A stretch of DNA of 61,445 nucleotides from a virus: the IMG/VR virus record IMGVR_UViG_3300046477_000714, positions 1-61,445 of that record. The stretch is one strand, 5' to 3'. The position numbers were made by a program, and so were the translations under genes. The notes beneath the pieces were generated by a model, which did not search any database, was not told the origin of the DNA, and worked only from the letters and a program-made list of their open reading frames with translations. Positions 38,495-48,600 of the stretch are shown piece by piece; position 1 is the first letter of the stretch; each line of letters begins with the position of its first letter.

Positions 38495-38721
38495 TTGCGC
38501 ACCTCGTCCACATTGGCCCCTGGTGGCTGCGTGCGCCGCTGCTGGTGGTGGCGTTCCCGTTCTTCTACGGCAACTGGCTGTGGGACCACTTCTGCGGACC
38601 GTACCGCATCGAGTCGCTCGACGACATCACGATGGATCCATGGGACTTCTGGTTCTGGCCGCTCGAGGTGTGGTGGGCCGCGATGATCGGGGAGTTCGTA
38701 CCGGTTGACGACAAGCCCTGA
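38491..38721 (+). CDS. Small Trp-rich membrane protein
   Basis: 76 residues with one clear hydrophobic segment (WWLRAPLLVVAFPFFYGNWLW) and a Trp-rich tail (DPWDFWFWPLEVWWAAMI). ATGA overlap with the lipoprotein gene. Not recognised; the pairing with a lipoprotein is suggestive. Confidence 0.6.
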   Translation: MIAHLVHIGPWWLRAPLLVVAFPFFYGNWLWDHFCGPYRIESLDDITMDPWDFWFWPLEVWWAAMIGEFVPVDDKP

Positions 38722-38788
38722 TGTGCTAGAGTGCGGGCACCACGTTGGCGAGAGCGTGGGTTCATGGTGAGTCTCCTTGGTGTGTGGC

Positions 38789-38820
38789 AAAGGCCCCCGG
38801 TGCAACGCCGGGGGCCTTTT
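38789..38820 (+). terminator. Strong rho-independent terminator before the portal gene
   Basis: Stem AAAGGCCCCCGG / CCGGGGGCCTTTT (12 bp) with a 7-base loop, then GCTTT. Ends the terminase operon, so the portal operon needs its own promoter; CATAAT at about 38873-38879 is a candidate -10 with a poor -35. Confidence 0.85.
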
Positions 38821-38891
38821 GCTTTGTGCGAGACTCCGAAGTGTCGGCCCACTAGCGTTCCGACGACAATGTTGCATAATCGGTCCCCAGC

Positions 38892-41177
38892 ATGGTCGCA
38901 GCTTCCGCCCGCCCCCTCCCGAATTCGCCCCGCCCGATGACCGGGCGCGCGCCCGCGACGGGCACCGCGAATGGTGGGGTCAACCCGATGGTGCGGCGCC
39001 TGGGTCTGCAGGAGTTGATCAAGCGCGACGCCCCGGCGATTCCGCCGCCCGCGCAGGAAATTTCCTACGAGCACGACAGCCAGTTGGCTGGCCACGTCCG
39101 CATGGCGTGGCAGCAGAACAAGATCTACAAGCAGCGCATCGATCTCAAGCTGCTGAAGTGCCTGCGCGCGCGGCGCGGCGTGTACTCGCCGCAAGAGATC
39201 AACGACATGCAGCAGTCCAACGGTGGCATCAACATCGTGTGGGCACCGCTGACCGAAGTGAAGTCGCGCGCCGGCTCGGCCTGGACGCGCGACGTCGTGC
39301 TGCCGGTGGGCGAGCAGCCGTGGGGTATCGAAGCCACCGTGGTGCCCGATCTGCCCATGCAGATGAAGCAGGCGATCGTCAAGAAGGCGATCGCGCAGGC
39401 GCAGCAGGTGATGCAGCAGGCCTCGCAGGCCGGCGGCGGCGTGATCGACCGGGACGAGTTCAAGGATCTGGTGTTCCAGATCGGCGACAAGCTGCGCACC
39501 GATGCCGAGAAGACTCTGAAGAAGTTGGCCGACGACCGTGCCAAGCGCATGGAGAAGAAGATTGCCGACCGCATGCAGGAAGGCAACTACTACCACGCGA
39601 TGGACGCGTTCGTCGAAGACTTCACGACGTTCCCCGCGGCCATCCTAAAAGGTCCGATCTACAAGCGGCACAAGCGCTTGAAGTGGGGCGCCGGCTGGAA
39701 GCCCGAGATCGACAACACCCCGGTCCAGTGGTTCGAACGGGTCAGCCCGTTCGACATCTACCCTGGCCCCGGCGCGGCCACGCCGCAGAAGGGCAACTTC
39801 ATCGAGCGCATCCGCTTCCAGCGCGATGATCTCCATGATCTGAAGGGTCTGCCCGGCTACCGCGACGACCAGATCGACGGTGCGCTGAAGGACTACAGCA
39901 ACGGTCACCTCGAGGGGTGGCTGTGGACCGAAGGCGAACGACAGCGGCTCGAGCAGGAAACGATGTACCTGTTCCTGTCCCCGCCCGGCATCATCGATGC
40001 GCTGAACTTCTGGGGGCGCGTGCCCGGCTGGAAGCTGATCGCCTGGGGTGTCGATGGTGTCGACCTGAAGGACACCACCCGCGAGTACGAGTGCAACGTC
40101 GTGGTCTGCGGCAGCTACGTGCTGTACGCCACGCTGAACCCACACCCGCTGGGCCGGCGCCCGTACCACAAGGCGTGCTACGACGAGATCGCTGGCGCGT
40201 TCTGGGGTCGCTCGGTGCCCGACCTGTGCGAGACCCCGCAGAAGATGTGCAACGGCATCGCGTGCGCGACCGCCGACAACCTGAGCATCGCCAGCGGACC
40301 GATGTCGTGGATCCACGTGGACCGCTTGGCCGACGGCGAGCAGTCGCTGGACATGTTCCCGTGGAAGCAGTTCCAGCTGCGCAGCGACCCGACGCAGGGT
40401 GTGAACCCTGGCATCGGATTCTTCCAGCCCGACGACCGCAGCGCCAACCACATGGCGCTGTACGAGAAGTGGGAGATCCGCGCCGACGACGCGACGGGCA
40501 TCCCGCGCTACACGTACGGCAACGAGCGTGCCGGCGGCAGCGCCGACACAGCCACCGGCCTGCAGATCCTGATGAGCAATGCGGCCAAGGGCCTGCGCCG
40601 TGGGATCTCGAACATCGACGGCAACGTGATCGAGCAAGCGATCTACGACATGTTCGTCAATGAGATGCTCTACAACCCCGACGAGAGCATCAAGGGTGAT
40701 TGCACCGTGGTGCCCCGCGGCGCCGCGATGATCCTGATCCGCGAGAGCGCGCAGCAGCGCCGCATCCAGTTCCTGACGATGACGGCGAACCCGTTCGACG
40801 CGCAGATCCTGACCGCGAAGTACCGTGCCGCGCTGCTGCGCGAGACCGCGGCCGCGATGGAACTGCCGGTCGACGACATCGTCCCGTCGGACGAGGCGAT
40901 CGACGAGCAGCAACAGCAACAACAGCAGATGGCGCAGCAGCAACAGCAAGCCCTGATGCAGGCTGAGCAGACCAAGCAGGACACCACCCTGCAGATCGAA
41001 CAAGCCAAGAACGACGCCCAGAAGTCGCGCGATGCCTCGATCCAGAACGCCAACATCATGGGCACGGTCATCAAGGCCGCTGTTCAGGAGGCGTTCACCA
41101 AGGATCGGGAGAACGCGAAGGTCGGCAGTCCAGGCGATGCGGAAGCCGTCAAGGCCCTCACGCCGGCTGTTGCCTGA
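38892..41177 (+). CDS. Portal protein
   Basis: 761 residues, the size of podovirus portals. Blocks such as DMQQSNGGINIVWAPLTEVKSR, LKWGAGWKPEIDNTPVQWFERVSPFDIYPGPGA, TATGLQILMSNAAKGLRRGISNIDGNVI and the Gln-rich C-terminal coiled coil (QQQQQQQMAQQQQQALMQAEQ...) are typical of dodecameric portals with a long barrel/tail-proximal helix. First gene of the head operon, after a strong terminator. The N-terminal 35 residues (Pro/Ala/Arg-rich) may be non-coding; a later start near residue 16 is possible. Confidence 0.9.
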   Translation: MVAASARPLPNSPRPMTGRAPATGTANGGVNPMVRRLGLQELIKRDAPAIPPPAQEISYEHDSQLAGHVRMAWQQNKIYKQRIDLKLLKCLRARRGVYSPQEINDMQQSNGGINIVWAPLTEVKSRAGSAWTRDVVLPVGEQPWGIEATVVPDLPMQMKQAIVKKAIAQAQQVMQQASQAGGGVIDRDEFKDLVFQIGDKLRTDAEKTLKKLADDRAKRMEKKIADRMQEGNYYHAMDAFVEDFTTFPAAILKGPIYKRHKRLKWGAGWKPEIDNTPVQWFERVSPFDIYPGPGAATPQKGNFIERIRFQRDDLHDLKGLPGYRDDQIDGALKDYSNGHLEGWLWTEGERQRLEQETMYLFLSPPGIIDALNFWGRVPGWKLIAWGVDGVDLKDTTREYECNVVVCGSYVLYATLNPHPLGRRPYHKACYDEIAGAFWGRSVPDLCETPQKMCNGIACATADNLSIASGPMSWIHVDRLADGEQSLDMFPWKQFQLRSDPTQGVNPGIGFFQPDDRSANHMALYEKWEIRADDATGIPRYTYGNERAGGSADTATGLQILMSNAAKGLRRGISNIDGNVIEQAIYDMFVNEMLYNPDESIKGDCTVVPRGAAMILIRESAQQRRIQFLTMTANPFDAQILTAKYRAALLRETAAAMELPVDDIVPSDEAIDEQQQQQQQMAQQQQQALMQAEQTKQDTTLQIEQAKNDAQKSRDASIQNANIMGTVIKAAVQEAFTKDRENAKVGSPGDAEAVKALTPAVA

Positions 41178-41232
41178 CAGATTGTCGTCAGACTTGCGCA
41201 CGGACGACAGTTAGCGCATACAATGCGCTCCC
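41178..41232 (+). promoter_or_regulatory. Possible promoter downstream of the portal gene
   Basis: The gap contains the inverted repeat TGTCGTC...GACGACA, the palindrome GCGCAT-ACA-ATGCGC, and TACAAT inside it as a -10 candidate; a TTGCGC lies upstream at 19 bases, longer than usual. Weak evidence. Confidence 0.3.
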
Positions 41233-41499
41233 ATGCGGCTGAGTGCAGAGCAGGTGCAGTTTTTCGAGCGGTTCGCGAGATCGCCCGAGGCAGCTTTCCT
41301 CCGCACTGTGCTGCAGGCTGTTCTTGACGAGAGTCACAAGGACATGCGGACCCTGGAAGGTGCAGCGATGTACCGAGCCCAAGGCGCCGCGGTCTGCGTC
41401 GACGCACTGATCGCGAATCTCAGTGGAAAACTCGTCCAGGCGCAGCCGACCAAACGTCCAATGCTGGAGTCGCGTCCGGTACCCGCGGAAGTTTGGTGA
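41233..41499 (+). CDS. Hypothetical protein after the portal
   Basis: 88 residues, helical (LSAEQVQFFERFARSPEAAFLRTVLQAVLDESHKDMRTLEG). A short gene at this position is common in related podoviruses. Not recognised. Confidence 0.6.
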   Translation: MRLSAEQVQFFERFARSPEAAFLRTVLQAVLDESHKDMRTLEGAAMYRAQGAAVCVDALIANLSGKLVQAQPTKRPMLESRPVPAEVW

Positions 41500-41500
41500 G

Positions 41501-41572
41501 ATGAGGGACACGCGATTGGTCGCAGCCCTCGACGTCAGCGAACCCCAGAGTCCCTGGATCGTGGAGATTTGA
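41501..41572 (+). CDS. Possible 23-residue peptide
   Basis: Short frame from ATG 41501 to TGA 41570-41572, filling the gap before the scaffold gene; weak Shine-Dalgarno, no family. Low confidence. Confidence 0.3.
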   Translation: MRDTRLVAALDVSEPQSPWIVEI

Positions 41573-41573
41573 A

Positions 41574-42587
41574 TTGCAGCAACCCCAAGTCACGAAAGAA
41601 TTGCGTCTTCCCCGTGCTGTCCTGCGCATGTCGAAAGCTGTCGAAGCGCGCTTGGCAACCGGTGAGATGACTGCTGAACCAGCAGCCGATGCTGCACCCC
41701 CGGCGGGAGAAATTCCCCCGGCTGCGGATGCGACTGCCACCCCGAGTCCGACCCCGTCGACCCCTGCGGCCCCACCTGCAGACCCGCGGCACAGCGATCC
41801 CGAGTACTGGAAGCACCGCTTCCAGATCATGCAGGGCAAGCTGGGGCAAGAGCGTGGTCTGCACAAGGCCGAAATCGATGGACTCGAGACCCGGATTGCC
41901 GATCTGGAGACTGCGGTCTCCACGAAGGAGCAGGAAATTTCCTCTCTGAAGGCAAGCCCTTCACCGTCGAGCAGCAAGATTGACCTCGGGCAGTTCCTGA
42001 CTCCCGAAGAGATCGAGCGGATCGGTGAAGACGAAGCCACCACGCTGATTTCAGCGGCGCAGAAGGCAGTCGAGGCCACCATGGCCAAGATGCTTCCCGC
42101 CGCGCCGGCACCGGCCCCTGCGGCCGCGCCTGCGAAACCAGCGGATCGGGCGACACGCGAAGCCGAACGGGCAGCGCGCGACGCTCGGACAGCGTTCCTC
42201 GATGAGCTACTGGAGTTGGTTCCCGACTACCAAGCCATCGATGAGACCACTGGGTGGAAGGCTTGGCTCGCCGAGAAGAAAGGTCCGCGCGGGGTCGAAC
42301 GCCAGGACGTGCTGAACGCGCACATGCGAGTGGGTGATGCCCACGCTGTCGCAGCGATGTTCGAGCAGTACCGTACCGAGAGCGCTCTTCCCGCCGCTCC
42401 GATCACTCCGCACGCTGGTGGCGGGGGTCAGAACGAAGACCCCACACCCCAACGTAGCACCACGATGCTGCCTCCGACGGAAGCAGAGATCAAGAGCTAC
42501 TACAAGCGCGCGGCGATCGGCAAGGTGAGTGATGCAGAACGCACGACTTTCGAGGCGAGGTTGAAGCTCCGCGCTGCCGCAAGGTAG
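41574..42587 (+). CDS. Scaffolding protein
   Basis: 337 residues, TTG start with GGAG 7 bases upstream (ATG 41628 is an alternative). Low-complexity Ala/Pro N-terminal region (APPAGEIPPAADATATP), then a coiled coil (KHRFQIMQGKLGQERGLHKAEIDGLETRIADLETAVS) and a charged C-terminal domain (AEIKSYYKRAAIGKVSDAERTTFEARLKLR). Position directly before the coat gene and composition are those of podovirus scaffolds. Confidence 0.75.
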   Translation: MQQPQVTKELRLPRAVLRMSKAVEARLATGEMTAEPAADAAPPAGEIPPAADATATPSPTPSTPAAPPADPRHSDPEYWKHRFQIMQGKLGQERGLHKAEIDGLETRIADLETAVSTKEQEISSLKASPSPSSSKIDLGQFLTPEEIERIGEDEATTLISAAQKAVEATMAKMLPAAPAPAPAAAPAKPADRATREAERAARDARTAFLDELLELVPDYQAIDETTGWKAWLAEKKGPRGVERQDVLNAHMRVGDAHAVAAMFEQYRTESALPAAPITPHAGGGGQNEDPTPQRSTTMLPPTEAEIKSYYKRAAIGKVSDAERTTFEARLKLRAAAR

Positions 42588-42621
42588 CACCGTTCCAATC
42601 CCCTTTTCTTGAGGTCCAATC

Positions 42622-43548
42622 ATGGGCGTTCCACGCAACACAGGCATTCCGGACTATGGTCCGGGCGGTTTGATCAACTACGACCCGGTCATCTACTCGG
42701 GCAAGCTGGTCGAGAAGTTCTACAAGACCACCGTCTTCGGCGAGATCTGCTCGACCGACTACGAGGGCGAGATCGCGGGCATGGGTGCCCAGGTCACCAT
42801 CCGCACGATTCCCGACATCACCGTCGTGGACTACGTGACGGGCAACGGCTTGACGGCGCTGTATCCGTCGAGCAACTCGGTCACCCTGGTGATCGATCAG
42901 GCCAAGGCGTTCGCCGTGGCGCTGAACCTCGTCGACATGCGTCAAGCCGACGTCGACATGGCCGACGTGTTCGCCAACGATGGCAGCATCCAGCTGCGCA
43001 TCGCGGTGGATGCCGACGTCCTGCAGACGATCCCGGCGGACGTGTCGGTGAACAACCAAGGCCTCACGGCCGGCGTCGATTCCAACCTGAACATCGGCAC
43101 CTCGAGTGTCCCGTTCGGCCTGACCAAGACCAACGTCGTCGAGTTCATCGTCGACCTGGGTACGGTGCTGGACGAGCAGAACGTGCCCGACGAAGGCCGT
43201 TGGTTGGTCGTACCCCCGTGGGTCACCGCGCTGGTCAAGAAGTCTGACCTGAAGATCGCATCGCTGGCCGGTGACGGGGTTTCGATCCTGCGCAACGGCA
43301 AGATCGGTGAGATCGACCGGTTCACGATCTTCCAATCGCGCAACCTGCTGACGACCGTCAGCCCCGGCCCCGCGACGTTCCTGATGTTCGGCCACAGCGC
43401 CGGCCTCACGTTCGCGGCCCAGATCATCGAATGCCAGATGATCGACAACCCGAACGACTTCGGCTACGTCATCCGTGGTCTGATGGTTTTCGGCTTCGAG
43501 GTGATCGAGCCGAAGTACGTCGGTACCGCGGTGGTCACGCCGGGTTGA
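42622..43548 (+). CDS. Major capsid protein
   Basis: 308 residues, P22-like/HK97-fold coat. NYDPVIYSGKLVEKFYKTTVFGEICSTDYEGEIAGMGAQVTIRTIPDI at the start and NDFGYVIRGLMVFGFEVIEPKYVGTAVV at the end are conserved in podovirus coats. Good Shine-Dalgarno (TTGAGG). A terminator-like hairpin follows two genes later, which may set the high coat expression. Confidence 0.9.
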   Translation: MGVPRNTGIPDYGPGGLINYDPVIYSGKLVEKFYKTTVFGEICSTDYEGEIAGMGAQVTIRTIPDITVVDYVTGNGLTALYPSSNSVTLVIDQAKAFAVALNLVDMRQADVDMADVFANDGSIQLRIAVDADVLQTIPADVSVNNQGLTAGVDSNLNIGTSSVPFGLTKTNVVEFIVDLGTVLDEQNVPDEGRWLVVPPWVTALVKKSDLKIASLAGDGVSILRNGKIGEIDRFTIFQSRNLLTTVSPGPATFLMFGHSAGLTFAAQIIECQMIDNPNDFGYVIRGLMVFGFEVIEPKYVGTAVVTPG

Positions 43549-43610
43549 TTCCAGTAGGATGGGGGCCTAGGCCCCTATCCGCTGGGTGTCGCAACTGACA
43601 GGAGTTTGAG

Positions 43611-43808
43611 ATGAAGACGAGCAATCCGTACGGCCCCGGCATGCCGGTCAAGTACACCCCGGAGACCGTCACCGCCGAGATGGCGAAGGACGGTGGCAAG
43701 TTCAAGGCCCGCTATCCGAGCGGCATCCCCAGCAACTCGCAGAAGATGACGAGTTCTGGCCCCGTGAAGCATCGGGCCTTCACTCCCGGTGGCCCGACCG
43801 GTTCCTAA
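43611..43808 (+). CDS. Small basic structural protein
   Basis: 65 residues (MKTSNPYGPGMPVKYTPETVTAEMAKDGGKFKARYP). Pro/Gly/Lys-rich. Possibly a minor head or decoration protein; not recognised. The upstream gap holds the perfect palindrome GGGGCCTAGGCCCC (43562-43575). Confidence 0.6.
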   Translation: MKTSNPYGPGMPVKYTPETVTAEMAKDGGKFKARYPSGIPSNSQKMTSSGPVKHRAFTPGGPTGS

Positions 43809-43831
43809 GACCGGCTGACCACCTGGGTTCG

Positions 43832-43867
43832 AAGCCGGCATTGCCACAAGCGGTGCCGGCTTTCTTC
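43832..43867 (+). terminator. Terminator-like hairpin after the capsid genes
   Basis: 9-bp stem AAGCCGGCA / TGCCGGCTT (43832-43840, 43854-43862), loop 13, followed by TCTTCC. Likely an attenuator that lowers expression of the connector and tail genes relative to the coat. Confidence 0.65.
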
Positions 43868-43887
43868 CATCAACCACAGAGAGAACC

Positions 43888-44325
43888 ATGATCACTGAGC
43901 AAACCGAAGCCAAGGTCGCAGATGCCCGCGCCCGTGCTCGGCAGGACAAAGTCAATCCCCTGCTGATCAGCACTGAAGATGGTCGCCTGCTCCCCAACAT
44001 TCCGCACATCCGGAAGAACCCCAAGTTCGTCATCTACAGCGGCGACGTCAAGGCGACGCTGGAAGAGCGCATGCTGTACCTGAAGTCGATGGGCCGCGCG
44101 CCCGGTGCGCGCCGCGTCGTGAACACGGCGCTCGACGACGACAGCAAGCCGTTCGACGTCGGCACGGCGACGAAGTCCGAGATCCTCGAGTTCGCCCTGG
44201 TCGAGTTCGGCCAGGACCTCGACAGCAAGGTCGACATCCGCACGCTGCGCAAGACCGTGCTCGACCTGTACGCCATGCGCGAGGCGTCGATGAAGAAGGC
44301 GACGCCCGCGGAGCAACTGAGCTAA
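43888..44325 (+). CDS. Head completion-associated protein
   Basis: 145 residues (EQTEAKVADARARARQDKVNPLLISTEDGRLLPNIPHIRKNPKFVIYSGDVKATLEERMLYLKS). Helical; occurs with coat genes in podoviruses. Role inferred from position only. Confidence 0.55.
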   Translation: MITEQTEAKVADARARARQDKVNPLLISTEDGRLLPNIPHIRKNPKFVIYSGDVKATLEERMLYLKSMGRAPGARRVVNTALDDDSKPFDVGTATKSEILEFALVEFGQDLDSKVDIRTLRKTVLDLYAMREASMKKATPAEQLS

Positions 44326-44329
44326 GACG

Positions 44330-44971
44330 ATGCTGGCATCGATCCCCCTCGACGAGGTTCGGCTCATCCTGCTGGATGCAGGGGTCCGAGCCTATTCGGC
44401 GGGGGATCTGCTCACGTTCCTCAACGAGGCGCTACGCGCCACTGCTGACGTCAAGAAGGACTTCTACGTCGTCAACGGTGAGATGACGCTCGTGGCCGGC
44501 GTGGTGCAGAACCTACCGCCGGACGGTGTCGAATTGATCGACATCACGCACAACAGCCACTCGGGCAAGGTGTGCACGCAGGTCGACCTCGACCTGCTGA
44601 AGGAATCGAACCGGTTCTGGCCAGCCGAAGACCAAACCGAAGACGTCGAGAACTGGGCCTTCAACCCGAAGAACCCCAAGCGCTACTACGTCACACCACC
44701 GAGCCCTGGTGGTTCTGGCATCGGCCTGATCGGTGTGTACGGCGCGGTGCCGCCGGAGATCACTGCCGGCACCGATCAGCTTGCTGTCAGCGACGAGAAC
44801 CAGCACCTGCTGGTCAACTTCATGTTGGCGCGCGCCTACTCGATCAGCAGCAAGCGCTACGACCCGACCAAAGAGGCGTACTACATGAACGAGTGGAAGC
44901 AAGCCGTCGGCCTGAAGTCCACCGCTCAAGTTGCGATCGCGCCGCGCGTGTCCGAGTCGCCAGGGAAGTGA
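44330..44971 (+). CDS. Head-tail adaptor (connector) protein
   Basis: 213 residues. Sequence blocks LIDITHNSHSGK, LKESNRFWPAEDQTEDVENWAFNPKNPKRYYVTPPSP and LLVNFMLARAYSISSKRYDPTKEAYYMNEW match phage adaptor proteins of the DUF6682 type, which attach to the portal ring in the neck. First of two connector genes. Confidence 0.75.
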   Translation: MLASIPLDEVRLILLDAGVRAYSAGDLLTFLNEALRATADVKKDFYVVNGEMTLVAGVVQNLPPDGVELIDITHNSHSGKVCTQVDLDLLKESNRFWPAEDQTEDVENWAFNPKNPKRYYVTPPSPGGSGIGLIGVYGAVPPEITAGTDQLAVSDENQHLLVNFMLARAYSISSKRYDPTKEAYYMNEWKQAVGLKSTAQVAIAPRVSESPGK

Positions 44972-44974
44972 TAG

Positions 44975-45661
44975 ATGGAATTCGTCGACACCTTCGATCA
45001 GCTGCGCGAGATCGCGCAGATCGTGCGCAAGTGCCCGACGGCGACCCTCAAAGGGTCGTACATCCGCGCGCTGCGTGACTTCTGCGCTGACTCGCATTGG
45101 TTGCGCACGAAGGTCGTCATGGATTCGTCCACCACGACCAGTGGCACCGATGGTGACTACTCGATCGTGCTGGGGGATGACCAGCAAACCCAGATGCTCG
45201 ACATCATCGCCATCCGTGGCGACATCATCGGGTTGGACAACTCGCGTGGTGGGCTCGTTCCGATCGAGTTCAAGATCCGGCCGGGCGACCCCGACACGTG
45301 GCGTGAGACCGATCCGCCGCGTCAACCACGCTGGTACGCGTACAAGCCCGAGGGCATGTTCAACCTGCACCCGCTGCCCGACATCGTCTACGACCTGATC
45401 ATCCGCAACGTGATCGTGTCGCCCAAGGAAGGGGCGGAACGCGTGCCGCGCGATCTGCTGAAGAAGTACAACACGGTGATCCAGGCCGGTGCGCTGTCGT
45501 ATCTGCTCCGCATTCCAGGCCAACCGTGGACCGACAAGGTCGAGGCGCGCGACCGCATGCAGGAGTACAAGAACGGCATCACCGATGCCAAGATCGAAGC
45601 CCAGCGCGCGTTCAACACCGGCGCTCAGCGGGTGCGCCCTGTGCGCTTCTTGCGGCTGTGA
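44975..45661 (+). CDS. Connector/neck protein
   Basis: 228 residues. TFDQLREIAQIVRKCPTATLKGSYIRALRDFCADSHWLRTKVVMD is shared by neck proteins of podoviruses; the end GALSYLLRIPGQPWTDKVEARDRMQEYKNGITDAKIEAQRAFNTG is a conserved helix pair. Probably the second ring between adaptor and nozzle. Confidence 0.7.
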   Translation: MEFVDTFDQLREIAQIVRKCPTATLKGSYIRALRDFCADSHWLRTKVVMDSSTTTSGTDGDYSIVLGDDQQTQMLDIIAIRGDIIGLDNSRGGLVPIEFKIRPGDPDTWRETDPPRQPRWYAYKPEGMFNLHPLPDIVYDLIIRNVIVSPKEGAERVPRDLLKKYNTVIQAGALSYLLRIPGQPWTDKVEARDRMQEYKNGITDAKIEAQRAFNTGAQRVRPVRFLRL

Positions 45662-45670
45662 GATGAACGC

Positions 45671-48600
45671 ATGCGCATCGCAATCGAATCTTTCCGAGGT
45701 GAAGCCCCGCGGATGACACCTCGGGCGCTGCCCGAGAACGCCGCGCAGTCTGCCATCAACTCGAGGCTGCAGACCGGTGATCTGGAGACGTGGCGGCAGT
45801 TTGCTCTGACCGAGCAACTCGCCAACAACGGTGACGTCGAGACCATCTACCTGCTCAACGACCGGTGGCTGTCGTGGACCGCAGATGTCGATGTGGCGCG
45901 TGGCGCCATTCCTGGCGACAACACGTTCCGCACATACCTGACCGGGCCTGACGTCTACGACCAACCGCGGTTCACGAACTACGCGCTGGCCACCACAGGT
46001 TCTGAGCCACTCCCAGTCACGACGCGACCGCTCGGTGTACCGTCACCTGACACGCAGCCGACCGCTGTGGCCGGGGTCTCGACCCTCGGTGGACCCACGA
46101 TCACCGACATCCTCGACAACGGGGACCAGTTGGCCACGTCGTGGTCGACCAGTTCGCCCGTGTCCACTGCGTTCACCCGTTCGATCGTCAGCCAAACGAC
46201 GCTCAGTGGTGACAGCGTTTACTCTCTTGAAGCCGACGAAAACAACGATTTTCCGGCGTTCCTGTTTCGCGATTTCGGGATTAGCGATTCTCAAGTCGTT
46301 GAAGCCAGTTGGGATGTCATCTTCAATACTGCATCGCGCAAGCGCATGCTGGCTCACGTCAAGTGCAATGTGGATGGCGCGGGGGCAGCCGTGTATTGGA
46401 GCGAGGCCGGCGGCTTCCAGATCCTGCTGACGTCTGCGTTCAACCTGCATGGCGTGTCTGTCCTAGCAGGCATCGCTGTGGGCGCCCCCGCTCCGGACAT
46501 CAGGTACACGGTCACCTGCCAAATCGCCAAGAACACAGCCGGGTCGTTCACCATCACTGCGACGCTCTACTCAGGCAGCGCCCAGTTGGCAACACTCACG
46601 GTGACCAACGCGCTCACCAACAGTGGTGGTTTCGTTGGGTTCACGAATCAGGTTGCCGAACCGACGGCACCGGATCCGGTCACCTACTACGACAACATCC
46701 ATGTGCGCGCCACGTCGCCCACGACTGCTGTCGAACAGATCGCGACGAGCTACGTCTACACCTTCGTCAATGACCTGGGCGAAGAGTCGGCCCCGAGTCC
46801 TCCGAGCGCGACGATTCTGAAAGACGACGGTACCGCCATCACGGTGACCACCGCGACGACCGTGCCATCTGGGTTCAGCGTCGACTACAGCATCGAGACC
46901 AAACGAATCTATCGAGCGGCCAGTGGCGCCACCGGCACCGTGTTCGAGTTCGTGGCCGAGATCCCGCTGAGTCAAGCCGACTATGTCGATGAGTTGACCG
47001 ACAGCGAACTCGGTGACCCGCTCGAGACCGAGTTGTACGCGCTCCCGCCGGATGATCTGCGCGGGCTCATCGCGCTGCCGAACGGTGTGATGGCAGGCTT
47101 CCGCCGCAATCAGTTGTGCTTCTCGGCGCAGAACCGCCCGCACGCGTGGCCGGTGGAGTGGCGGCTGAATACCGACACTGACATCGTCTGCATTGGCAAC
47201 ATCGACACCACTGTGGTGGTCGGGACCAAAGCGTTCCCATACCTCGCGATCGGCAATGATCCGTCGGCGTACAGCATGACGAAGCTCGAGGTGCAGCAGG
47301 CGGCTGTGTCCAAACGGTCGGTGGCCTACCTCGTCGGAATCGGTGTGGTGTTCGCATCGCCCGATGGCCTGATCGCAGTGGCCGGGAACGGCAAGGTCAG
47401 CAACCTCACCGAGACCATCTTCACGCGCCGTCAGTGGCAGAACCTGATTCCGGAAACGATCCTCGCGATCGCGCACGATGACGTGTACCACTTCTTCAGC
47501 GGAGGCATCGGCGCCAGTGCGTTGACGTCCGCCGATTACAAGAGCTACGCGCTCGACATGAAGCAGACGGGTTTCGGGTTGATCGAACTCGGGTACCACG
47601 CAATTGCTGTGCACGCGAATCCGCTGACGGACAGACTCTACCTAGTGCTCGATGCACTAGACGAACCGTTCGATGCCTACCTACCGGTTTCAAGCACGGC
47701 TCCCGTGATCCGTGAGCAGACCGCCAACTCAAACATTCAACTGCTGGTGGCATTTGACGAAGCCAGCGACCCGTTCAAAGACAGCAGCCAGAACGCTTTC
47801 GTTCCGGTTGTCGTTGGTTCGTGGACACAAGGCGCTGGCGTCATCAACAGCAACAACGCATCTTCGTCAGCGTGGTCGATCACCTATGGCGCGAACAGCC
47901 CAGCACTCATCTACGACAACACGGTTGGGTTCACAGTTGAGGCGCGCGCTACCTGCAACACGAATCCGGGCCTTGGTGGTGATGGGCTCTACGCTGCGTT
48001 TTACGACTTCGGTACTTCAGCCGATCTTCGCCTCGAGTTGACTCCTCCCGGCTTGGGAACCGACTGGCAATGGCGTGTCACGCTGCAAGGTTCTCCAACA
48101 TTCTATGGGCCGCATTTCGCGTTCCACACGTTCAGCCACATCGCAGTCGTGGTTCCCCCAGGTGTGAATCCCACCGCTCGGATCTATATCGATGGAGCAC
48201 TGATCACCACGGTGGCTCTTACGAGCCCATCGGCAGATCCAACGAATGCACCATTTTCTGTCCAACGGCAGTCGCAACCTGTCGCAACCGGGTTGTCGGT
48301 GGACTATGCGCGACTGACACGAGGTGAGGTCTATACGGCTGACTTCACGCCGCCCACAGACTCCGACATCGTTCCGACCGGTCACAACGTCATCTATGAA
48401 TTCGATGCGGAATCTGGCGACGGCGATCTCGTGCAACGGTACAAGGGCAAGCTCAACCTGCTGCCGGATCCGCGCGCATTCCTCTACTGCCAAGTCAAGG
48501 CAGAGGACTACGACAACCTGTTGATGAACCTGTATGCCGACGGTGTTCTCTTTCTCAGCGAGGTGATCACGAGCCAGGAACCGTTCACGTTGCCACTGGA

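Noticed and set aside
38722-38788. Small RNA or tRNA in the gap before the portal gene
   Set aside because: GGGTTCATGG resembles a T-arm only superficially; no cloverleaf, and the gap is explained by a terminator and a promoter candidate.
39645-41201. 518-codon minus-strand frame opposite the portal gene
   Set aside because: Long antisense frames are common in high-GC DNA; residues are Arg/Val/Leu/His-rich without domain signs, and it overlaps a certain gene.
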